A stretch of DNA of 64,000 bases from Bacteroides sp. (GTDB lineage Bacteria > Bacteroidota > Bacteroidia > Bacteroidales > Bacteroidaceae): assembly GCA_019414665.1 (NCBI GenBank), contig DXLO01000005.1:1-64000 (forward strand), read 5' to 3'. Position numbers and translations under genes: made by a program. Shown here one piece after another: positions 26,101 to 34,388 of the stretch; positions within the stretch are counted from its first letter, which is position 1; every line of letters starts with the position of its first letter. The notes beneath the pieces are model-generated. The model saw only the letters and a list, made by a program, of their open reading frames with translations. It ran no database searches and was not told where the DNA came from.

Positions 26101-26389
26101 CGGTGGAGTAAACGGATTCTACGGTACACTCGACTTGCGTCTGGCTAAGAAATTCCAGTTCTACAAGAAACACAGTCTGGAACTCTCGGTCGATATATTC
26201 AACGTACTGAATATGCTGAACAAGGACTGGGGGGCAGGACATAACTTGGGAGCTCAGAAGATTTATACCATCAAGAGCTTCGATAAGGAGAAAAAAGAGT
26301 ATGTATACAATGTCAATGCAAATACCGGTGTGTCTAGTCTGAACGGTACTCCTTATCAGGTTCAGATCGGGTTGAGATATGCGTTCTGA
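23189..26389 (+). CDS. Oar-like TonB-dependent receptor
   Basis: A 1066-residue outer-membrane receptor: signal peptide (to about 26), carboxypeptidase-regulatory-like domain (30-110), plug with LPVNGRNFTSLVDLSP and the AISMEAIREFKVVTNQYD block (135-250), and a barrel ending in LRYAF with the terminal Phe expected for outer-membrane insertion. This layout is Oar-like rather than SusC-like, and no SusD gene is present. It is followed after 30 bases by a glycerophosphodiester phosphodiesterase, so it may import glycerophosphodiesters or phospholipid head groups. That substrate is inferred from context only. An adjacent ATG at 23192 could also start it. Confidence 0.9.
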   Translation: MMTTKFKRFLLFFMVLLLSAGQVMAQDNRAVISGIVTDETGMGVIGAAIQVKNESTGFNTGSITNENGEYTIKQLPLGGPYSITVTYVGYGDQKKTGYTLNQGDLLRLDFQLKEESVVMEAVEVVANSLKNTIATTGAATSVTERDLAKLPVNGRNFTSLVDLSPLSTGSSLSGQLASSTNYTIDGMTAKNPTSGGSTTSRNGVPYAISMEAIREFKVVTNQYDVTNGRAGGGTVSTVTKSGTNTLTGSAFTFARANWLSSPYDIRGNKRDNDFSTYQFGASLGGALVKDRAHFFIAWDHQADSRPLYIADIQSAADEKRYSLTTDVRDRFLQIARDKYGVSSNPQFGAFDKKQSTDAVFARLDWQINATNLLTFTDNFVNDMNNLGLGDNTSICLYETYGNVHSLNNSAMATLRSVAGPKGTNELKLQHLYTLEESMPGDELPSSNIPRAVVSNVESQIDGKTATTSIQLGGQRYCPENFYNHVLQLVDNFYYNTNKINYTFGVDMMYTHMNSRYGSETNGRFYFNGLDAFDNLEPYRYVRELYLTPDDRVKQNILNAGAYAQLQTKLFPGFELIAGLRLDNATYFNKGTFNQTVYDELGLRTDNGLSTFQVQPRLQFTWDINDKHKDIIRAGAGIFASDINNYAMINNMVFDGTRTASLDITLDKTASNYQEMLNLIRPDFPSYRKDPSTAPGAGLFNNPNVEKLSTINMNGADCKVPVIYKANLSYTHFFSDRLKMSVAGYMTLGRNNYMYVDRNMVDEPYFRIASEGNRGVYVPANTIDDKGVADWKESRKSDKVGRVLEMVSEGKVNQFAFVIDGTWRYFKDGELSFSYTWNDTKDNTSYNGNVANSATLSQMVVDDPRDLSQMSYSSNQFRHKVVVYGTAPTFWGISVGARFSGIGGTRYSLIVGGNVNGDFVDSNDLAYIYDPNDPNTPQYLKDGINNILSNPDVEESTKDYIRKSFGKVAERNGGVNGFYGTLDLRLAKKFQFYKKHSLELSVDIFNVLNMLNKDWGAGHNLGAQKIYTIKSFDKEKKEYVYNVNANTGVSSLNGTPYQVQIGLRYAF

Positions 26390-26419
26390 TAAACAAACTG
26401 AAAATAAATAACGATGATT

Positions 26420-27184
26420 ATGAAAACAAGAAATTTACTGATGGCTTGTGCCTGTGCACTCTTTACACTGGCAGGTCAGGCTCAGACACAGGTGATCGCT
26501 CACCGCGGATTCTGGAAAGCAGAAGGTTCGGCACAGAATTCTATTGCAGGATTGAAAAAAGCTGCCGAAGCTAAAGTGTATGGTTCTGAATTTGACGTAC
26601 AGCTCACAGCCGACGGAGTGGTGGTAGTAAACCACGATGATGCGATAGACGGACTGGTTATCGGTGAAACGGCTTACGATAAGCTGAAGGACCTGAAACT
26701 GAAGAACGGTGAGAAACTTCCTACGCTTGCCGATTATCTGGAAGCCGGAAAGAAATTGCCGGATGTACAGCTGATTCTGGAAATCAAGCCTCATAAAACA
26801 AAGGCACAGGAAGACCAGATTGCAGAAACTACTGTAAAGATGGTAAAGGAATACGGATTGGAAAAGCAGGTGGAATATATCTCATTCAGCATGAATATCT
26901 GTGAGCAGCTTGCTCGTCTTACTCCCAAATCGGAAATCGCTTACCTGAAGAGTGACATCGCTCCCAAGGACGTAAAGGCAAAGGGTGCTAATGGCATAGA
27001 CTATCACTATAAAGCATTCGAAAAACATCCGGAATGGGTGAAAGAGGCTCACGAACTGGGCATGAAGGTTAATGTCTGGACTGTGAACAATGAGAAAGAC
27101 ATGAAAAAGATGATAGACCTGAATGTAGATTATATCACGACCGACCAACCTTTGGAAGCTGCTGCTCTGGTGGCAGGAAAGTAA
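26420..27184 (+). CDS. Glycerophosphodiester phosphodiesterase, exported
   Basis: A 254-residue enzyme that should split glycerophosphodiesters into glycerol-3-phosphate and an alcohol. After a signal peptide (to about 22) it has IAHRGFW with the catalytic His, GSEFDVQLTADG with the metal ligands Glu and Asp, and VVNHDD with the second catalytic His. The later LILEIKPH and VNVWTVN strands complete the TIM barrel. The ATG at 26420 directly precedes the basic start of the signal peptide; 26414 is two codons earlier. It lies 30 bases after the Oar-like receptor, in one operon, and is closed by a clear terminator. The exported location matches nutrient or phosphate scavenging. Confidence 0.9.
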   Translation: MKTRNLLMACACALFTLAGQAQTQVIAHRGFWKAEGSAQNSIAGLKKAAEAKVYGSEFDVQLTADGVVVVNHDDAIDGLVIGETAYDKLKDLKLKNGEKLPTLADYLEAGKKLPDVQLILEIKPHKTKAQEDQIAETTVKMVKEYGLEKQVEYISFSMNICEQLARLTPKSEIAYLKSDIAPKDVKAKGANGIDYHYKAFEKHPEWVKEAHELGMKVNVWTVNNEKDMKKMIDLNVDYITTDQPLEAAALVAGK

Positions 27185-27245
27185 TGGCGGAAGCATGGAT
27201 TGCTCCGATTGTAACCGATTCTAAATAATATTATCACACACAGGA

Positions 27246-27276
27246 AATAGGGATGTAACATGACATCCCTATTTTT
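27246..27276 (+). terminator. Intrinsic terminator after the phosphodiesterase gene
   Basis: Perfect 11-bp arms AATAGGGATGT (27246-27256) and ACATCCCTATT (27263-27273) followed by TTTT. Confidence 0.85.
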
Positions 27277-27332
27277 GTATCGTCAAAATAGTAGGCACGA
27301 TATCGAGTTTCCGAAATATACACAACAAAAAT

Positions 27333-27374
27333 GCCGCAGGTCGTACGTGGAGTATCGCCTGCGGCTCTCTTTTT
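27333..27374 (-). terminator. Terminator of the minus-strand efflux operon
   Basis: GCCGCAGG (27333-27340) pairs with CCTGCGGC (27358-27365). On the minus strand the stem is followed by ATTTTTG, ending the TolC-type gene; on the plus strand it is followed by a Ts-rich stretch, so it may work both ways. Confidence 0.7.
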
Positions 27375-27402
27375 ATATAGACGTATATCGTTTCGGGTTG
27401 TA

Positions 27403-28722
27403 TTACAGCGTAAGTGGAATACCCCGGTAGAAATCGAGTATCTTGGTGCGGAACAGGTAGTCGTATTTGGCCTGAAGACGGTCGGAAACGGCTTTCATCC
27501 AGGCCGTACGCGATTCGTTGTACTCCGTAGCGTTTGCCTTGCCGTTGGTGTACTTCTCTTTCATCAGCAGGAAGGAAGCCTGTGCCGCTTCGTCGGCTGT
27601 AAGGCTGCTGTGATACTGGGTTTCGGCGTTTACGGCATTGTAGTATGCCTGCTGTATTTCTTTGTAGAGGTTCTTTTTACTTTCCTCCAGTTGCCAGTAG
27701 TATGTATGTTGCTGGATACGGGCACTGCGTACGCGGTTACGGGTTTCAAAACGGTTGAAGATAGGAACGCTGAGCGAGAAACCGATATACTGGCTGAAGT
27801 TGTCGCGCAACTGTGAACCGAAATTACCGTTCTCCATGCCCGATACATTATAGAAATTGGTACTGATACCTGCTCCGAAGCTGAGTTGCGGATAATAGGC
27901 TCCCTTAGCCATGCGGATGCTCTTTTCTGCTCCCTCCAGCCGGTACTGTGCTGCCTTGACGGAAGGTTTGGTCAGAACCGCTTCGGCATATACCTCGGCC
28001 GGTGATGTCTGTATCTTGAGGCCGGCAATGGAGTCGGTAGCCGGTGATACGATAGCGAAATCATCGGGAGAGGGAAGCTCCAGCAGCTGGCTCAGGTCGA
28101 GCAGCGAAAGACACCGGTTGTTTTCCGCCTGTACGGCTGATAGTTCGTCTTGTGCCACACGAGCCTTGGCTTCATACCACTCGGCTTGCGAAGCCTTTCC
28201 GTTTTTGTAGAAAGCTGTTTTCTGCTCCAGCATTTCCTTGCTCAGCGCAAGCTGTTCGTTGGCTACTTTCACCAGTTCTTCATTGAAAAGCACTTGCAGG
28301 TAGGCCGAAGCTACCTGTATGCTGATATCTTCTTTGGCTTTGTTCAGGTCTTCCATAGCCGCTTGCAGATTCAGTTTCGAGAGTGCTACGTTGTTTATTT
28401 TCTGAAGTCCGCTGAACAGTGGAATGCTGGTGCTCAGGTTCAGTCCCGTATTTTGGGTGTTGAGGCTCTGATAGGTATTGTCTGCCTGAAGACTCCGGCC
28501 GAAATTGAATGAGTGCGATGCGCTTCCGTTCAAGTCGGGCAGGAAGCTGTTTTTGGCTGTGCTCAACTCTACTTTACTCTGCTCGCGCTGGGCTTCCTGT
28601 AGCTTGATGGTCAGATTGTTTGCAATGGCATGGTCGATACATTGCTTCAAGTCCCATTTCTGCTGGGCATAAGCCGGCATTGTGACAACGGAAGCTATGA
28701 TAAATAATTGTTTCAGTTTCAT
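27403..28722 (-). CDS. TolC-family outer-membrane efflux protein
   Basis: A 439-residue outer-membrane channel protein. The signal peptide ends near AYAQQ. Two TolC-like repeats of long amphipathic helices are visible, with the family's WDLKQCIDHAIANN at the start and an ARVAQDELSAVQAENN coiled-coil segment near the middle. It lies 13 bases after the adaptor gene and is the last gene of a five-gene minus-strand operon. It should form the exit duct of the MacAB-like exporter. The exported molecule cannot be told from sequence. Confidence 0.9.
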   Translation of the reverse strand: MKLKQLFIIASVVTMPAYAQQKWDLKQCIDHAIANNLTIKLQEAQREQSKVELSTAKNSFLPDLNGSASHSFNFGRSLQADNTYQSLNTQNTGLNLSTSIPLFSGLQKINNVALSKLNLQAAMEDLNKAKEDISIQVASAYLQVLFNEELVKVANEQLALSKEMLEQKTAFYKNGKASQAEWYEAKARVAQDELSAVQAENNRCLSLLDLSQLLELPSPDDFAIVSPATDSIAGLKIQTSPAEVYAEAVLTKPSVKAAQYRLEGAEKSIRMAKGAYYPQLSFGAGISTNFYNVSGMENGNFGSQLRDNFSQYIGFSLSVPIFNRFETRNRVRSARIQQHTYYWQLEESKKNLYKEIQQAYYNAVNAETQYHSSLTADEAAQASFLLMKEKYTNGKANATEYNESRTAWMKAVSDRLQAKYDYLFRTKILDFYRGIPLTL

Positions 28723-28735
28723 GATTGCATAAAGA

Positions 28736-29833
28736 TTAGTCTTCGTGTTTCAGTCCGCGGACAAGTTCGCCGGCACTGACACCTTGTTTGATTTCCATTT
28801 TGATTCCGTCGCTGATACCGGTCTTGACAGCACGGCGTACGAACTTCTGTAGCGGAACACTGTCGGTCAGTACGTAGACAAAGGCAGAATCTCCCGAAAA
28901 TTCCAGTGTGCTTTCCGGTACAGCCAACACATTATCTGCACGCTGAAGCTCCATTTCGGCATTGGCACTGTAGCCCGAACGGATGGTGACACTGTCGGGA
29001 ACGGTAATGGCTGCCTTGATTTCAAACTGGTTGGCTCCGTTGTTTTCTACGCTCTTGGGCGAGATATATTCCAGTATGGCATCGAATTTCATGTTCTGCA
29101 AGGCTCCCAGAGTGATTTTTACGGGGATTCCCTCATGGATATGTCCTACTTCTGTTTCGTCTACGTTGCCACGGAAAATCAGGTCGCTCATATCGGCTAC
29201 AGTAGCGATGGTCGTACCGTCATTGAATGTGTTACTCATGATAACCGAGTTTCCTACCTTGACAGGTACGTCCAGTATCAGACCGTCGATGGTAGAACGG
29301 ATAAGAGTGCTGCTGAACGAAGCACTGTTTTTGGTGATACCTTCTTTTACAATCTCCAGATTATCTTTGGCTGCCTGAATCTCTTCACGTGCCTGACGGG
29401 CAGCCAGCAGTGTCTTTTCGTATTCCTCGTTGCTTACCAGCTTATCGTTGTAAAGCTTTTCCATACGTGTCAGGTCGGTTTCTGCCTGACGTCCGTTCAT
29501 TTCTGCCAGGCGGACACGGCTTTCGGCAGAGTTCAGTTGTCCCAGTTCGGGGATAACCTTTACTTTGGCTATGACTTCACCTTTCTTTACTTTCTCGCCC
29601 GCTTCTTTGTATACTTCGGCAATGATACCCGAAATCTGCGGCTTGATCTGTACCTCGTCGCGCGGTTCAATCTTTCCCGTTGCTACGGTAGTCTGTACCA
29701 GATTGGTGGTTTCTACTTTCTGAATGTCGTACTTCGTGTCTTTAGGCTGTGACTTCTGATACAGGAAAACGAATGTTCCTATAAATATCAGTGCGATGAG
29801 CACCAATATGCCTATTTTGATATACTTCTTCAT
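28736..29833 (-). CDS. MacA/HlyD-type periplasmic adaptor protein
   Basis: A 365-residue membrane-fusion protein: one N-terminal membrane helix (about 7-27), barrel and lipoyl-like domain (IKPQISGIIAEVYKEAGEKV), a coiled-coil hairpin (about 100-175) and a second lipoyl half with DGLILDVPVKVG. It should connect the inner-membrane ABC permease with the TolC-type channel. It is coded 50 bases after the second permease and 13 before the channel gene. Confidence 0.9.
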   Translation of the reverse strand: MKKYIKIGILVLIALIFIGTFVFLYQKSQPKDTKYDIQKVETTNLVQTTVATGKIEPRDEVQIKPQISGIIAEVYKEAGEKVKKGEVIAKVKVIPELGQLNSAESRVRLAEMNGRQAETDLTRMEKLYNDKLVSNEEYEKTLLAARQAREEIQAAKDNLEIVKEGITKNSASFSSTLIRSTIDGLILDVPVKVGNSVIMSNTFNDGTTIATVADMSDLIFRGNVDETEVGHIHEGIPVKITLGALQNMKFDAILEYISPKSVENNGANQFEIKAAITVPDSVTIRSGYSANAEMELQRADNVLAVPESTLEFSGDSAFVYVLTDSVPLQKFVRRAVKTGISDGIKMEIKQGVSAGELVRGLKHED

Positions 29834-29883
29834 ATAAATTGGTTTATGTTTTTATTTCTTCATTACTAACAGCAGGTAAGCGT

Positions 29884-31128
29884 TTATTCGTCGCGTATCG
29901 CCTCTATCGGTTTGATAGCCATGGCACGGTAAGCAGGTATCAGTCCTGCAAGCAGTCCCAGAACAACGAGCAGGATGCAAGCTCCGACAGCCTGCCAGAA
30001 ACTGATAAGGAAATGTGCCGGAAGTCCCGGTTCTGAAGTGGCCGTTTCTACGATGTTGAGCAGGAAGACGGCAAACGATATGCCCGCCATACCGGCCAGC
30101 GTAGTAAGTACCATACTTTCCAGCAGAATCTGTTGCAGAATGTCGTCGGGACGTGCACCGATGGCGCGGCGGATACCGATTTCAGTTGTCCGTTCCTTGA
30201 CGGTTATCATCATGATATTGCTGACTCCGATGGCTCCGGCGAGCAGTGTACCCAGTCCTACGAGCCATCCCAGCATCCGGATGCCCGTAAACAGGTTGTC
30301 CATCATGCTGAACATTGCTTCCGCATTTACACGGATGACTGCCTGTTCGTCGTCGGGATGAATGGCGTGTGCCAGCTTGATGGTACGTTCCACATCCTTT
30401 TCCACCTGACTGATGGAATATCCTTTCTTGGCTGTATATCCCAGCATGTCGATTTGCTTGCCACGGTTATAGTTCTGCTGCATGGTGGTGAACGGGATAA
30501 CCACCGAGGTTTCCGACTGTCCGTTGACCGACATGTTACCTGTAGCCTCGTTTACGCCTACTACACGGTAATAGATGCCATTTATCTCGATGAATTGTCC
30601 GCACGGATTGTCTTTCTTGGGAAAGAGCGTTTCGTAGATACGCTTCCCGATGACGCACACCTTCCGGCGGTCGCGTATGTCGGTTTCGTTCAGCGAACGT
30701 CCCATACGGATAATCGGTTCTTCTATCTTGTCGTATTCCGGATAAAGTCCTTTCAGGGTTCCCGACAGCGTGTATTCCTCGCGTACGATATTTACTCCCC
30801 ATTGTGCGATGGTGGCAGTCACCACATCGATGCCTGGCACAGAGTTGCGTATGCGTTCCACATCCTGATTTTCCATGTTCCACCACCTTCCCTGCTGAAA
30901 ACCCTTGTAGGCTTTCGAGGTCTTGTTTGTCGCCATAAAGCCGGAATTGGTGGCGAATCCCTGAAACTGGCGTGAAAGCATGTCCTGCATACCCTGAGCT
31001 CCGCCCATGAGGGCAACCAGCATGAATATTCCCCAAAAGATACCGAAGGCAGTAAGCACGCTTCGTATCTTGTTACGTGTAATGGTAAGGAGGATTTCCT
31101 CCCAGGTGTCAAAATCTACTCTTCTCAT
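29884..31128 (-). CDS. MacB-like ABC transporter permease (second copy)
   Basis: A 414-residue inner-membrane permease of the MacB/FtsX type. It has one N-terminal membrane helix (about 22-45), a large periplasmic MacB core domain (about 50-235), and three C-terminal helices with the family's TVKERTTEIGIRRAIGARP segment. It has no ATPase domain. It begins one base after the first permease gene, so the two permeases are translated together and probably form a heterodimer driven by the ATPase at 32399. Confidence 0.9.
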   Translation of the reverse strand: MRRVDFDTWEEILLTITRNKIRSVLTAFGIFWGIFMLVALMGGAQGMQDMLSRQFQGFATNSGFMATNKTSKAYKGFQQGRWWNMENQDVERIRNSVPGIDVVTATIAQWGVNIVREEYTLSGTLKGLYPEYDKIEEPIIRMGRSLNETDIRDRRKVCVIGKRIYETLFPKKDNPCGQFIEINGIYYRVVGVNEATGNMSVNGQSETSVVIPFTTMQQNYNRGKQIDMLGYTAKKGYSISQVEKDVERTIKLAHAIHPDDEQAVIRVNAEAMFSMMDNLFTGIRMLGWLVGLGTLLAGAIGVSNIMMITVKERTTEIGIRRAIGARPDDILQQILLESMVLTTLAGMAGISFAVFLLNIVETATSEPGLPAHFLISFWQAVGACILLVVLGLLAGLIPAYRAMAIKPIEAIRDE

Positions 31129-31129
31129 G

Positions 31130-32380
31130 TCAGTCTGCTCTTAATGCTTCAATAGGACGGATACGGGCTGCCTTACGTGCCGGAAAGAGTCCGGCAAGCG
31201 TGCCGGCGATTATCAGTGTGAGTGTGGCCTGAACAGCTATGCTGAGGTCTACTGTCGGGTTTTCGAAAACCGTTACGCTGAACACACCCGCATCGACGGT
31301 CTGTCTGCCTGCTATCTGATTCATATATTCTGTGACGGCAATGCCTGCCACCATGCCGATATAGCCGAAAAAAGTAGTGATGGCCACACTCTCCGAGATA
31401 ATGAGCCACAGGATAGACATCGGTTTGGCTCCCAGAGCTTTCCGGATGCCGAACTCGTGGGTACGTTCGCGTACGGTGATAAGCATGATATTGCTTACCC
31501 CTACGATGCCGCTCAGCAGGGTGAATATACCGATTACCCAGATAGCTATGTGCAGCATACGGGCTGCCGATTCTTGCTGGAGATATTGAGTGAAGCGGTT
31601 CCACATCCAGATGGCACTCTGGTCGGTAGGGTCGAAGTTTTTGTGGAGCCCCATGGCACGGCGGTAGCTCTGCTCGAATTTCTCATTGGTGACTTCGTCT
31701 GTCAGCCCTTGCGTAGTGAATGTCAGGTTGTCTATACTGTCGCCCTTGCCGTATACAAGCTGAAGTGTCGTGAAGGGAACAAGTGCCGAGGGCGAGAAAC
31801 TGTTCTGGTCGGTGTAGATGCCTATTACCTGATAGGCCACTCCTTGTACATCGATATACTTTCCTATCGCCTGGGTACGTGGAAACAGCATCTTGACAGT
31901 CTTTTCGTGCAGTACGATCATCTTCCGGCGTTCCTTCATGTCGCGGTCGTTGATGAAACGTCCCTGTTTCAGTTTTACAGCTTCCAGTTCCGTATAGTTG
32001 GGAAAGACGCCCTCCAGCGAAATGGAAACGTATTCCTTGCCGAAGGTGAGGATGGCGTCGCTCTTGCTGATGCTGGCTCCGGTGGTGATGACTTTATCGG
32101 GGAATGCCTCTGCGGTAAGCTGAAGATCGCTTTCGTTCAGCGAGAGTCTTCGGCCTTCTTTCAGTCCGTTGAACGGTTTCGATGTATATCCCGGATAAAT
32201 TTTGATAGAGTTCATTTTCATGTTCTGCGATTGTCCCTCGAAAGCATGGATAAGTCCGTTTCCTGCCCCCAGCAATACAATCAGCATGAAAATTCCCCAT
32301 GCTACGGAAAATCCCGTCAGTATGGTGCGCAGCTTGTTGCGCATGATGGTTCCGTATATTTCCTGTATCAAGTCGGTCAT
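31130..32380 (-). CDS. MacB-like ABC transporter permease (first copy)
   Basis: A 416-residue permease with the same layout as its neighbour: N-terminal helix (VAWGIFMLIVLLGAGNG), periplasmic core and three C-terminal helices with TVRERTHEFGIRKALGAKP. Clear divergence between the copies suggests a stable heterodimer, not a recent duplication. It lies 18 bases after the ATPase gene and one base before the second permease. Confidence 0.9.
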   Translation of the reverse strand: MTDLIQEIYGTIMRNKLRTILTGFSVAWGIFMLIVLLGAGNGLIHAFEGQSQNMKMNSIKIYPGYTSKPFNGLKEGRRLSLNESDLQLTAEAFPDKVITTGASISKSDAILTFGKEYVSISLEGVFPNYTELEAVKLKQGRFINDRDMKERRKMIVLHEKTVKMLFPRTQAIGKYIDVQGVAYQVIGIYTDQNSFSPSALVPFTTLQLVYGKGDSIDNLTFTTQGLTDEVTNEKFEQSYRRAMGLHKNFDPTDQSAIWMWNRFTQYLQQESAARMLHIAIWVIGIFTLLSGIVGVSNIMLITVRERTHEFGIRKALGAKPMSILWLIISESVAITTFFGYIGMVAGIAVTEYMNQIAGRQTVDAGVFSVTVFENPTVDLSIAVQATLTLIIAGTLAGLFPARKAARIRPIEALRAD

Positions 32381-32398
32381 GGCTGGTTCTGTGTGCGT

Positions 32399-33118
32399 TT
32401 ATTTCATAAATCCGTTCTTGCCGAAAGGAGATGCATTGTGGTCGATGTTGTCTTCTATCCGCTCTATCACTCCGTCTTTGATGTGGATGATTTTGTTGGT
32501 CTGGTTGGCTACTCCGCTTTCGTGCGTCACAACCACGATGGTCAGTCCTTCTTTGTCGTGCAGCTCCTTCAGGATGTTCATTACCTCTACCGACGTCTTG
32601 CTGTCGAGTGCACCCGTAGGTTCGTCGGCAAGGATAATCTGAGGTTTCGATATCAGTGCCCGGGCTATGGCCACACGCTGCTTCTGTCCGCCCGAAAGCT
32701 CGTTGGGCAGGTGGTGTGCCCATTCCTTCAGTCCCAGCTTGTCGAGATACTCCATAGCCAGTTCGTTTCTTTTCTTTCTGCCCACTCCCTGATAAAACAG
32801 CGGCAGTGCCACATTTTCCATGGCATTCTTAAACGAAATCAGGTTGAACGACTGAAAGATGAATCCGATCATGCGGTTCCGGTATTCCGCCGCACGGGTT
32901 TCGTTCAGATTTTTTATTAACACATCGTTCAGGTAATACTCGCCCGAATCGTAGTTGTCGAGAATCCCTAATATATTTAGTAAGGTAGACTTTCCCGATC
33001 CGGAGGCCCCCATAATAGAAACGAATTCACCTTTCTCGATGCGGAGATCTATGCCTTTCAGCACGTGTAGCGGTGCTCCGTTGTGATATGTCTTGTTGAT
33101 GCCTTGTAAGCGTATCAT
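32399..33118 (-). CDS. ABC transporter ATPase of MacB/LolD type
   Basis: A 239-residue ATPase with Walker A GASGSGKST near residue 38, Q-loop in IFQSFNLI, signature LSGGQKQR near 142, Walker B IILADEPTGALDS and switch His in VVTHE. It is the first gene of the minus-strand export operon and divides the upstream region with the ROK kinase. In MacAB-type mechanotransmission systems such an ATPase drives periplasmic export of peptides, lipids or antibiotics through TolC. Confidence 0.92.
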   Translation of the reverse strand: MIRLQGINKTYHNGAPLHVLKGIDLRIEKGEFVSIMGASGSGKSTLLNILGILDNYDSGEYYLNDVLIKNLNETRAAEYRNRMIGFIFQSFNLISFKNAMENVALPLFYQGVGRKKRNELAMEYLDKLGLKEWAHHLPNELSGGQKQRVAIARALISKPQIILADEPTGALDSKTSVEVMNILKELHDKEGLTIVVVTHESGVANQTNKIIHIKDGVIERIEDNIDHNASPFGKNGFMK

Positions 33119-33208
33119 GATTAAGATTGATTTGTGTCAGGTTACGTGTCGTTAGACGCGGCTAAGATATAAAAAGTTACACGAGGGTTGAATAAATTTA
33201 TAAAAAAA

Positions 33209-33240
33209 TTTGTTCGGTTTTCTCCGATTGCGTACATTTG
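33209..33240 (+). promoter_or_regulatory. Promoter of the ROK kinase gene
   Basis: TTTG at 33209-33212 and TACATTTG at 33233-33240 are exactly 20 bases apart, a full match to the Bacteroides promoter. The start codon is 33 bases downstream. Confidence 0.8.
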
Positions 33241-33273
33241 CCACATATAACTAACCTTTAACAATTTAATGTC

Positions 33274-34248
33274 ATGACAATAAATATGGAAAAACCCTAC
33301 GTGGTGGGAATGGACATCGGTGGTACTAATACTGTTTTCGGAGTAGTAGATTCTCGTGGTAATGTATTGGCTTCCGATTCTGTAAAAACACAGCAGTACG
33401 CTGAAGTAAACGAATATGTAGACGCTGTATGCAAGAAGCTTCTTCCGTTGCTCCAGCAGTTTGGCGGTGCAGAAAAGATTAAAGGTATGGGAGTAGGTGC
33501 TCCTAATGGTAACTATTATAGTGGAACAATCGAATTTGCTCCGAACTTGCCATGGAAGGGAGTTATTCCTTTGGCTGCTATGTTCGAAGAACGTCTGGGT
33601 ATTCCTACAGCACTTACAAACGATGCAAATGCGGCAGCTATCGGTGAAATGACATACGGTGCAGCACGCGGTCTGAAAGATTTCATCATGATTACATTGG
33701 GTACTGGTGTAGGTAGCGGTATCGTTATCAACGGTCAGCTGGTTTACGGTCACGATGGTTTTGCTGGTGAACTTGGCCATGTTGTTGTTGATCCGGCAGG
33801 ACGTCAGTGCGGATGCGGACGTAAAGGCTGTCTGGAAACTTACTGCTCGGCTACAGGTGTGGCACGTACAGCTCGCGAATTCCTCGTTGCACGTTCTGAA
33901 CCAAGCTTGTTGAGAAACATCCCGTCAGAAGAAATCCAGTCTAAAGATGTTTACGATGCAGCTGTAAAAGGCGATAAGCTGGCTTTGGAAATTTTCGAAT
34001 TTACCGGTAAAGTTTTGGGTACTGCATTGGCTAACTTCGTTGCATTCTCTAGCCCTGAAGCAATCATTCTCTTCGGTGGTCTGGCTAAGTCGGGTGACTA
34101 TATCATGAAGCCTATCCAGAAAGCATTGGAAGAAAATGTATTGAATATCTATAAAGGAAAAACAAAATTGCTTCTTTCTCAGTTGAAAGATGCTGATGCT
34201 GCCGTACTCGGAGCTAGTGCTTTGGGATGGGAAGTAAGAGAATCATAA
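33274..34248 (+). CDS. ROK-family sugar kinase (probable glucokinase)
   Basis: A 324-residue cytoplasmic kinase that should phosphorylate glucose or a related sugar with ATP. The phosphate-binding loop is GMDIGGTNT near residue 12. The catalytic Asp is in LTNDANAAA near 115, and the ROK zinc motif CGCGRKGCLE is near 185 after the GHVVVDP His. An ATG at 33286 (MEKPYVVG) may be the true start. The gene stands alone with its own promoter and a double terminator. Substrate is not settled by sequence; N-acetylated sugars are possible. Confidence 0.88.
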   Translation: MTINMEKPYVVGMDIGGTNTVFGVVDSRGNVLASDSVKTQQYAEVNEYVDAVCKKLLPLLQQFGGAEKIKGMGVGAPNGNYYSGTIEFAPNLPWKGVIPLAAMFEERLGIPTALTNDANAAAIGEMTYGAARGLKDFIMITLGTGVGSGIVINGQLVYGHDGFAGELGHVVVDPAGRQCGCGRKGCLETYCSATGVARTAREFLVARSEPSLLRNIPSEEIQSKDVYDAAVKGDKLALEIFEFTGKVLGTALANFVAFSSPEAIILFGGLAKSGDYIMKPIQKALEENVLNIYKGKTKLLLSQLKDADAAVLGASALGWEVRES

Positions 34249-34280
34249 GATAGAATATTTTGTATTTTAGCATATTTGGG

Positions 34281-34314
34281 GTCCGGAAGTCGTGAGATTT
34301 CCGGGCTTTTTTTA
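34281..34314 (+). terminator. Intrinsic terminator after the ROK kinase
   Basis: GTCCGGAA pairs with TTTCCGGG across a 9-base loop, followed by CTTTTTTT. Confidence 0.75.
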
Positions 34315-34330
34315 TGCTGATATGTATAAA

Positions 34331-34370
34331 AAAACTTGCCCATGTTTTGTGATAAACGTGGGCAAGTTTT
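34331..34370 (-). terminator. Bidirectional terminator between ROK kinase and GH43
   Basis: Arms AAAACTTGCCCATG (34331-34344) and CGTGGGCAAGTTTT (34357-34370) form a long stem with T-runs on both strands. On the minus strand it ends the GH43 gene. Confidence 0.85.
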
Positions 34371-34388
34371 TTATTTTTTTGTACGTTT

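Noticed and set aside
31457..32920. 487-codon plus-strand frame opposite the permease and ATPase genes
   Set aside because: It spans two well-defined minus-strand genes and shows no domain or signal.
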